Source of the DNA: JBLIOB01 sp047639575
GTDB lineage: Bacteria > Bacteroidota > Bacteroidia > Flavobacteriales_D > Parvicellaceae
Reading direction: 5' to 3'
Length of the DNA stretch: 8,683 nucleotides
Assembly: GCA_047639575.1 (NCBI GenBank)
Contig: JBLIOB010000174.1
Location: 1 to 8,683, forward strand
The position numbers were made by a program, and so were the translations under genes. Of this stretch, positions 5,373-8,683 are shown piece after piece (the first letter of the stretch is position 1; the number at the start of each line of letters is the position of its first letter). The notes beneath the pieces were generated by a model. That model searched no databases, had not been told where the DNA came from, and worked only from the letters and a program-made list of their open reading frames with translations.

Positions 5373-7313
5373 TTATGATTTTTCAGTTTTCGTGTTGACA
5401 AAATACATTTCCATTTCTCCCTTGCCTTTTGCTTCAATTTTACCGCGGTTTTCAAAGGCAAATTCTGGATCCGCTTTTAACAGATCGTAGGTCGCTTCAC
5501 TGATGTTCACTTTCCCTACTTCTCCTGAACTTTCCATGCGGCTGGCTGTGTTGACTGTGTCCCCCCAAATGTCGTATTGATATTTTTTCACGCCTACAAT
5601 TCCGGCTACAATTGGTCCGGTATTGATGCCAATCCGAACTTCAAAGAAGGGCAAGCCTTGATCTTCTTTTCTCTGTTTCTCTGCCGCTACAAATTCAGCC
5701 ATTTCTAGCGCAGCCAGCACTGTTTTTTTAGCATGATCGATTGTTTGTATTGGTACACCACACGCGGCCATATATGCATCACCAATGGTTTTTATTTTTT
5801 CAATTCCGTGCTTGGTGGTGATTTTATCAAACTCAGAAAAACATACGTTCAAGTCGTGCACCAACTCCTTTGGATTGAGCTTCTCTGACATGGTTGTAAA
5901 GTCTTTAAAATCAGTAAATAGAATGGAAACCTCATCAAATTGTTTGGCTTCGGTTGTGCCTTTGGCTTTGAGCTCTTCGGCTACTTCGGCTGGTAGAATA
6001 TTGAGTAAGAGTCCGTCACTTTGTTTTTTGCCTTTTTTGATTTTGTTGCGTTGTCTCAGAAAGACAATCGCAAACAATAACATAATTCCAAAACCTCCAA
6101 TAAATCCATTTCTTATAAGCTCATTGCGTCTGAGTTCTTCCACAGCAATGGCATCTTTTTTTTCTTGCTCTAACTTAGCTGCAGTTTCTTTTTTGTCGTA
6201 CTCATATTGCATCTCAAGACGGGTAAGCTTCTTAGTGTTTTCTTCGTTAAAAATACTATCCTTTAAAACGAGCATTTGTTCGTGGTATTCCAACGCTTTA
6301 TTACTATTGCCCATTGCTTTATAATTGTCATATACACACTGACAGGCGACTAATTCTTTATTAATTGCACCAATCTCTTCGTAAGATACCAGTGCCTTTT
6401 TACAATATTCCAGCGCTGTAAGGTGATCTCCTTGACTTTGGTAAACAGACCCAATATTGTTTAAAGAGTTAGCGCTACCCGATTTGCCTCCAATTTCTTC
6501 TCTAATCTTCAAACTGCGCTGGTAAAAGTCCATTGCTTTAGCGAAATCTCCTTGCATTTGGTAGATACTCCCAATATTGTTTATGGTGAGCGCTTCGCCA
6601 TTTAAATCTCCAATTTCATGCTTAATCTTCAAACTACGTTGGTAATACTCCAGCGCTTTTGGATATTCCTTTAGTTGGTAGTAGATGACTCCAACATTTC
6701 CCATGGCAGAAGAGCTACCTCTTTTATCTCCAATTTCTTCTAAAATATTCATACTACGCTGGTAATAGTCTAGTGCTTTGGGGTAATCTTTTTGATTTTT
6801 GAAAATACTCCCGATATTGTTTAAGGCAGTAGCATTGCCTTTTTTATTTCCAATTTCTGCATACTTCTTCAAACTGCTATGGTAATAGAATAGTGCTTTG
6901 GGAGAGTTCCCTAAACTGCTGTAGATTATACCCATGTTGTTTGCTGCATTAGCACCGCCCTCAATATCTCCCAGTTCTTTATAAATCTTCAAATTGCGTT
7001 GAAAGTAGCTTAGAGCACTGAGGAAATTAGATTTTAGATATTTAGAACTACCCATGAGGTTGTATGCCATTGCTTTCGCTTCTTCATATTGCTGTTCTTC
7101 ACCAAAGCGTAGTAGGTTTTTGGCTAAAATGAAAGCGGTATCTGAGTTGGAATATAGATAACCTTTCCCGATGTAATCCTTGTAGGCCTTCGCTCGGCTG
7201 GAGTCTACTTGGGTCTCGTCTTGCCAAACAGTGTAAAGAGAGTCGAGGTTGGTTTGTGCGTTAAAGCTAATTACTGAAAAAGAGATAAAGATTATTAGAA
7301 GTAGTTTTCTCAT
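5373..7313 (-). CDS. TPR-repeat membrane sensor with class III adenylate cyclase domain, 646 aa
   Basis: This is predicted to make cyclic AMP from ATP in response to a signal or partner sensed outside the membrane. Order of parts: signal peptide (1-20, ending FNAQ); tetratricopeptide repeats with an exact 40-residue period (about 83-350), each with NNIGSIY and ALEYYQRSLKI-like helices; a charged coiled coil (355-400); one membrane helix (402-419); a short linker; and a class III cyclase domain (435-640). Catalytic residues are present: metal-binding D468 (LFTDFKD) and D512 (TIGDAYM), purine-selecting K508 (EKIKTIG) and D581 (YDIWGD), which specify ATP rather than GTP, and N588 and R592 (TVNTASRM). 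The domain therefore looks active. ATG 7311-7313 is fixed by the signal peptide. The TPR part should be periplasmic and the cyclase cytoplasmic. It has no obvious operon partner. A 48-bp palindrome lies about 75 bp upstream. cAMP as product is inferred from residues. Confidence 0.92.
   Translation of the reverse strand: MRKLLLIIFISFSVISFNAQTNLDSLYTVWQDETQVDSSRAKAYKDYIGKGYLYSNSDTAFILAKNLLRFGEEQQYEEAKAMAYNLMGSSKYLKSNFLSALSYFQRNLKIYKELGDIEGGANAANNMGIIYSSLGNSPKALFYYHSSLKKYAEIGNKKGNATALNNIGSIFKNQKDYPKALDYYQRSMNILEEIGDKRGSSSAMGNVGVIYYQLKEYPKALEYYQRSLKIKHEIGDLNGEALTINNIGSIYQMQGDFAKAMDFYQRSLKIREEIGGKSGSANSLNNIGSVYQSQGDHLTALEYCKKALVSYEEIGAINKELVACQCVYDNYKAMGNSNKALEYHEQMLVLKDSIFNEENTKKLTRLEMQYEYDKKETAAKLEQEKKDAIAVEELRRNELIRNGFIGGFGIMLLFAIVFLRQRNKIKKGKKQSDGLLLNILPAEVAEELKAKGTTEAKQFDEVSILFTDFKDFTTMSEKLNPKELVHDLNVCFSEFDKITTKHGIEKIKTIGDAYMAACGVPIQTIDHAKKTVLAALEMAEFVAAEKQRKEDQGLPFFEVRIGINTGPIVAGIVGVKKYQYDIWGDTVNTASRMESSGEVGKVNISEATYDLLKADPEFAFENRGKIEAKGKGEMEMYFVNTKTEKS
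6264..7067 (-). repeat. Tandem 120-bp coding repeats (TPR units) inside the cyclase gene
   Basis: The TPR region repeats every 40 codons without a single length change over about 6.5 units. Residues 123-162, 163-202, 203-242, 243-282 and 283-322 align column by column, and the DNA is also repetitive (for example recurring ctccaat-ttct and ctggtaatag-type segments on the plus strand). This implies expansion by recent duplication or maintenance by gene conversion, and the copy number could vary between strains. Confidence 0.75.
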
Positions 7314-7386
7314 TAAGTTCTGTTTTTCAAATGGGACACAAGGTGAGGCTGTCTAATAACTAATTTTTGATCTCTGAGAATCGCAT

Positions 7387-7434
7387 ATTTGAAAATTTTC
7401 ATTGACAGGTACCTGGGTATAATAATTTTCAAAT
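7387..7434. promoter_or_regulatory. 48-bp nested palindrome upstream of the cyclase gene
   Basis: The outer arms ATTTGAAAATT (7387-7397) and AATTTTCAAAT (7424-7434) are perfect 11-bp inverted repeats. Exactly midway lies the 10-bp palindrome CAGGTACCTG (7406-7415), with 8 bp on each side. The common centre is at 7410/7411. It lies 73 bp upstream of the cyclase ATG and just beyond repeat copy 2. An operator for a dimeric or tetrameric regulator, or a transcript hairpin, would both fit. I recognise no known binding site. Confidence 0.4.
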
Positions 7435-7447
7435 AGATTAATGCGCA

Positions 7448-7520
7448 GTCTGACGTTTGGACTAAAGATAGCACCTCCTGAGGTAACGACCGCGTGTTGT
7501 TGAAGCTTTAGTACAGGTGC
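7448..7520 (-). repeat. attC-like repeat copy 2
   Basis: The plus strand begins GTCTGACGTTTGGACTAAAG (7448-7467) and closes with GCTTTAGTACAGGTGC (7505-7520). ACTAAAG (7461-7467) and CTTTAGT (7506-7512) form a perfect 7-bp stem. Inside, AACGAC (7485-7490) can pair with GTTGTT (7496-7501). The left part matches copy 3 (ACGTT, TGG, CTAAAG, TAG in the same order). On the minus strand the end GTCAGAC fits GTTRRRY at 6 of 7 positions. The other end has no good RYYYAAC. It lies 36 bp after the stop codon of the 203-aa lipoprotein gene, where a cassette recombination site is expected. Confidence 0.4.
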
Positions 7521-7556
7521 AAGGGTATTAGCTTTGTTTCTTGTTATATTCTTTTT

Positions 7557-8168
7557 TTAATCTTCTCCGGGTAAATAATGGATTCGATTATTCCATCCCC
7601 AACAGACTTCAAAGTTCATGCTATCCGCAAAAATATTCCAAATTTCATTGTCGTTTTTTAATTCCGGATGATCTATAAGGGCTATTTGGATACCAATGTT
7701 TATAAACTCTACACTATCTAATACAATTAAGTTTTGATCGAATCGAACGAATTCATCTGGGCGAAGGGAAACGATCATTGGATAAATACTATCACATTCT
7801 GTTTTCAATGGTATCGCACATTTGTTTGGATCGTAAAGTAACAATTCAGATAGCCCAAAACATGAAGAGGTGATGAAACTAATTGTTGAATCTGTGAGAT
7901 TTCTCAGCTCAAACTGTAAAACAACGTTATTGTATTTTAACATAGAGTCTGCAGAGTAATAGTTAAACTTTACATCAAGGTTGTCTGGCCAGAATAAAGA
8001 ATTGTTACTATATCCAACCTGACCGTAAGGAAGAGCTAGCTTTTTAGAATCAACAATATCAAGAATTGCTGAATAAATTTCTGCAGTATTTTCCTCTTCT
8101 CCCTTGCTGCAATTAGTCAAACAAAAGAGGATTACCAAAACTAAATATGCTGCGCTTCTTTGTTTCAA
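7557..8168 (-). CDS. Lipoprotein of unknown function, 203 aa, in a cassette-like setting
   Basis: The N-terminus MKQRSAAYLVLVILFCLTNC is a type II signal peptide with lipidation at C20 (LTNC lipobox), giving a lipid-anchored envelope protein. The start codon is TTG (8166-8168). No ATG or GTG would keep the signal peptide intact. The domain between about residues 60 and 160 has regularly spaced short strands (NVVLQFELRNLTDSTISFITSS), recalling immunoglobulin-like or proteinase-inhibitor-like beta sandwiches, but I cannot assign a family. Four cysteines outside the lipobox (in SSCFG, NKCAI, TECDS and EVCWG) may form disulphides. Repeat copy 3 ends 7 bp before the start and copy 2 begins 36 bp after the stop, so the gene sits between two similar sites like a single integron cassette. 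There is no room for a normal leader or promoter between copy 3 and the start. Confidence 0.78.
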   Translation of the reverse strand: MKQRSAAYLVLVILFCLTNCSKGEEENTAEIYSAILDIVDSKKLALPYGQVGYSNNSLFWPDNLDVKFNYYSADSMLKYNNVVLQFELRNLTDSTISFITSSCFGLSELLLYDPNKCAIPLKTECDSIYPMIVSLRPDEFVRFDQNLIVLDSVEFINIGIQIALIDHPELKNDNEIWNIFADSMNFEVCWGWNNRIHYLPGED

Positions 8169-8175
8169 GAATTGA

Positions 8176-8243
8176 ATATAACGTTGTGGCTAAAGCTAGT
8201 GATAAAAAGCCGTAGGCCTTTTTGAATATGCTTTAGGTCTTGT
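8176..8243 (-). repeat. attC-like repeat copy 3, interrupted by the group II intron
   Basis: The plus strand reads ATATAACGTTGTGGCTAAAG (8176-8195) and ends GCTTTAGGTCTTGT (8230-8243), where the intron begins. CTAAAGC (8190-8196) and GCTTTAG (8230-8236) form a perfect 7-bp stem around an inner hairpin, AAAAAGCC-GTA-GGCCTTTTT (8204-8223, one mismatch or bulge). On the minus strand the end is CCACAACGTTATAT: GTTATAT fits the attC R' consensus GTTRRRY at 6 of 7. The order R box, spacer, L box, terminal hairpin is that of an attC site folded from the plus strand. The other R box would be split by the intron and completed beyond the window. The inner hairpin could also serve as an intrinsic terminator. 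Confidence 0.5.
8231..8243 (+). other. Intron-binding sites IBS2 and IBS1 in the 5' exon
   Basis: CTTTA (8231-8235) is complementary to EBS2 in the intron, and TCTTGT (8238-8243), directly before the splice site, is complementary to EBS1. The two sites are 2 nt apart, the usual arrangement. They coincide with the right arm of repeat copy 3, so the intron recognises the repeat itself. Confidence 0.65.
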
Positions 8244-8393
8244 GTGTGCCCAGCATGGGCATCTTTCCTTATAAATATAGGGATTAATCTAGAGGGTGCA
8301 AGTCCCTTATGGGCAGGTGTAACGGCTTGAACCATTAGTAAGTCGCAAGCTGGTTTACCGTGAGGTATGCAGTGAAGGTTATTTGCGATTGAA

Positions 8394-8398
8394 TAAAG
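8394..8398 (+). other. Exon-binding site 2 (EBS2) of the group II intron
   Basis: TAAAG lies in the 13-nt loop closed by ATTTGC (8381-8386) and GCAAAT (8400-8405) and is complementary to CTTTA in the exon (8231-8235). It is 43 nt before EBS1, a normal distance. Confidence 0.55.
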
Positions 8399-8436
8399 AG
8401 CAAATACCGACTACAAATTTCGGTACTGACCCTTCG

Positions 8437-8442
8437 ACAAGA
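8437..8442 (+). other. Exon-binding site 1 (EBS1) of the group II intron
   Basis: ACAAGA is the exact reverse complement of TCTTGT, the last six exon bases. It follows a hairpin ACCGA/TCGGT (8406-8410 with 8420-8424), consistent with the domain Id arm. This pairing sets the splice site between 8243 and 8244. Confidence 0.65.
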
Positions 8443-8683
8443 GCTCAGGATAAACCAAGCAGGAACCGCATATGAGGCATAATTGATTGGGTAAGCAAGC
8501 ACATCTTTGCAAAGCCCCAAAGAATAACAAAAGGTCAATTATGTAGATGCGGCAGGGATCGAATGAAAGAAGATGCAATTACCTGGGGAGGTCTCTGTAA
8601 TCACGAGCTGATATAGCAGAGAAGTCAGCAGAAGTCATAGTATTCAACCGCCTGATTGGTTGAAGAAGGACTGAACGATAATG

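Larger units (their letters stand above)
8244..8683 (+). mobile_element. Group II intron, 5' part (domains I to start of IV), continues past the window
   Basis: The intron is a self-splicing ribozyme and retroelement. The 5' end GTGTGCCC follows the GUGYG consensus, and GCCC can pair with GGGC (8257-8260) in the first stem. The AGGGTGCAAGTCCCT hairpin typical of group II domain I lies at about 8292-8306. A perfect stem ATTTGC/GCAAAT (8381-8386 with 8400-8405) carries EBS2 in its loop. ACAAGA (8437-8442) is EBS1, pairing over 6 bp with TCTTGT before the splice site. The AGAAGTCAGCAGAAGTCATAGT stretch near 8620-8641 resembles the leader of reverse-transcriptase-encoding introns, and ATG at 8681-8683 is probably the start of that maturase gene. 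The 440 nt present hold no long reading frame on the sense strand. Domain V and the 3' end are outside. GTGTGTGCC at 8242 is an alternative 5' end, but pairing favours 8244. The 6-bp EBS1 and a separate EBS2 suggest a IIB-type rather than a IIC intron. Confidence 0.85.

Noticed and set aside
5785..6324. Plus-strand 179-codon frame
   Set aside because: It is the antisense shadow of the cyclase domain and coiled coil, whose catalytic motifs are unmistakable.
6264..7067. Regular 120-bp periodicity as a CRISPR or noncoding satellite
   Set aside because: The period is exactly 40 codons in frame and encodes tetratricopeptide helices.
8335..8538. Minus-strand 67-codon frame
   Set aside because: It lies antisense within structured intron RNA (domain I with EBS1 and EBS2).
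8244..8683. Assignment of the intron to group IIC because it sits at an attC-like site after TTGT
   Set aside because: A 6-bp EBS1 and a separate EBS2 pairing are visible, whereas IIC introns use a short EBS1 and lack this EBS2 pairing. The class is left open as probably IIB.

Overview
The window looks like accessory DNA from a member of the Bacteroidota, probably a free-living Flavobacteriales/Cytophagales-type bacterium. The signs are AT-rich DNA, A-rich upstream regions without Shine-Dalgarno sites, a typical Bacteroidota ECF sigma / anti-sigma / outer-membrane beta-barrel module, and a TPR sensor fused to a class III nucleotide cyclase. No species can be named from the sequence.

Layout. 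Positions 1-2029 (minus strand) hold the ECF module: sigma factor, membrane anti-sigma factor, and the N-terminal 139 codons of an exported, probably beta-barrel protein that leaves the window at position 1. The sigma gene and the beta-barrel gene are preceded by the same spaced element, TGTAAC-N15-TCCGTCA, which is most simply read as the promoter of this ECF factor. Positions 2073-3605 (minus) hold four tightly packed small genes: two four-helix membrane proteins, a GNAT-type acetyltransferase and a small exported protein. Positions 3768-4206 (plus) hold a small membrane-protein gene broken by a +1 frameshift in an A-run. It converges on a lipoprotein gene at 4208-4690 (minus). Positions 4813-5355 hold a weak plus-strand reading frame interrupted by TGA. 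Positions 5373-7313 (minus) encode a 646-residue TPR-transmembrane-adenylate cyclase. Positions 7557-8168 (minus) encode a second lipoprotein. From 8244 to the end is the 5' part of a group II intron (plus strand), which runs out of the window at the probable ATG of its reverse transcriptase.

The most interesting structure is a family of three intergenic repeats, at 4712-4760, 7448-7520 and 8176-8243. They share a left part (AACG-TTTGGCT-like) and a right part (TTTAGnnCTTGT-like) and can form hairpins. Read on the minus strand they resemble integron attC sites. Two lie directly in front of lipoprotein start codons and one directly behind a lipoprotein stop codon, so 7448-8182 has the layout of a single gene cassette. 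The group II intron sits inside the third repeat, antisense to the cassette gene, as is known for attC-targeting introns. Its exon-binding sites can be read off: EBS1 ACAAGA pairs with exon TCTTGT, and EBS2 TAAAG pairs with exon CTTTA. The uninterrupted repeat at 4712-4760 shows what an empty site may look like. No integron integrase is present in the window, so the integron reading is an inference.
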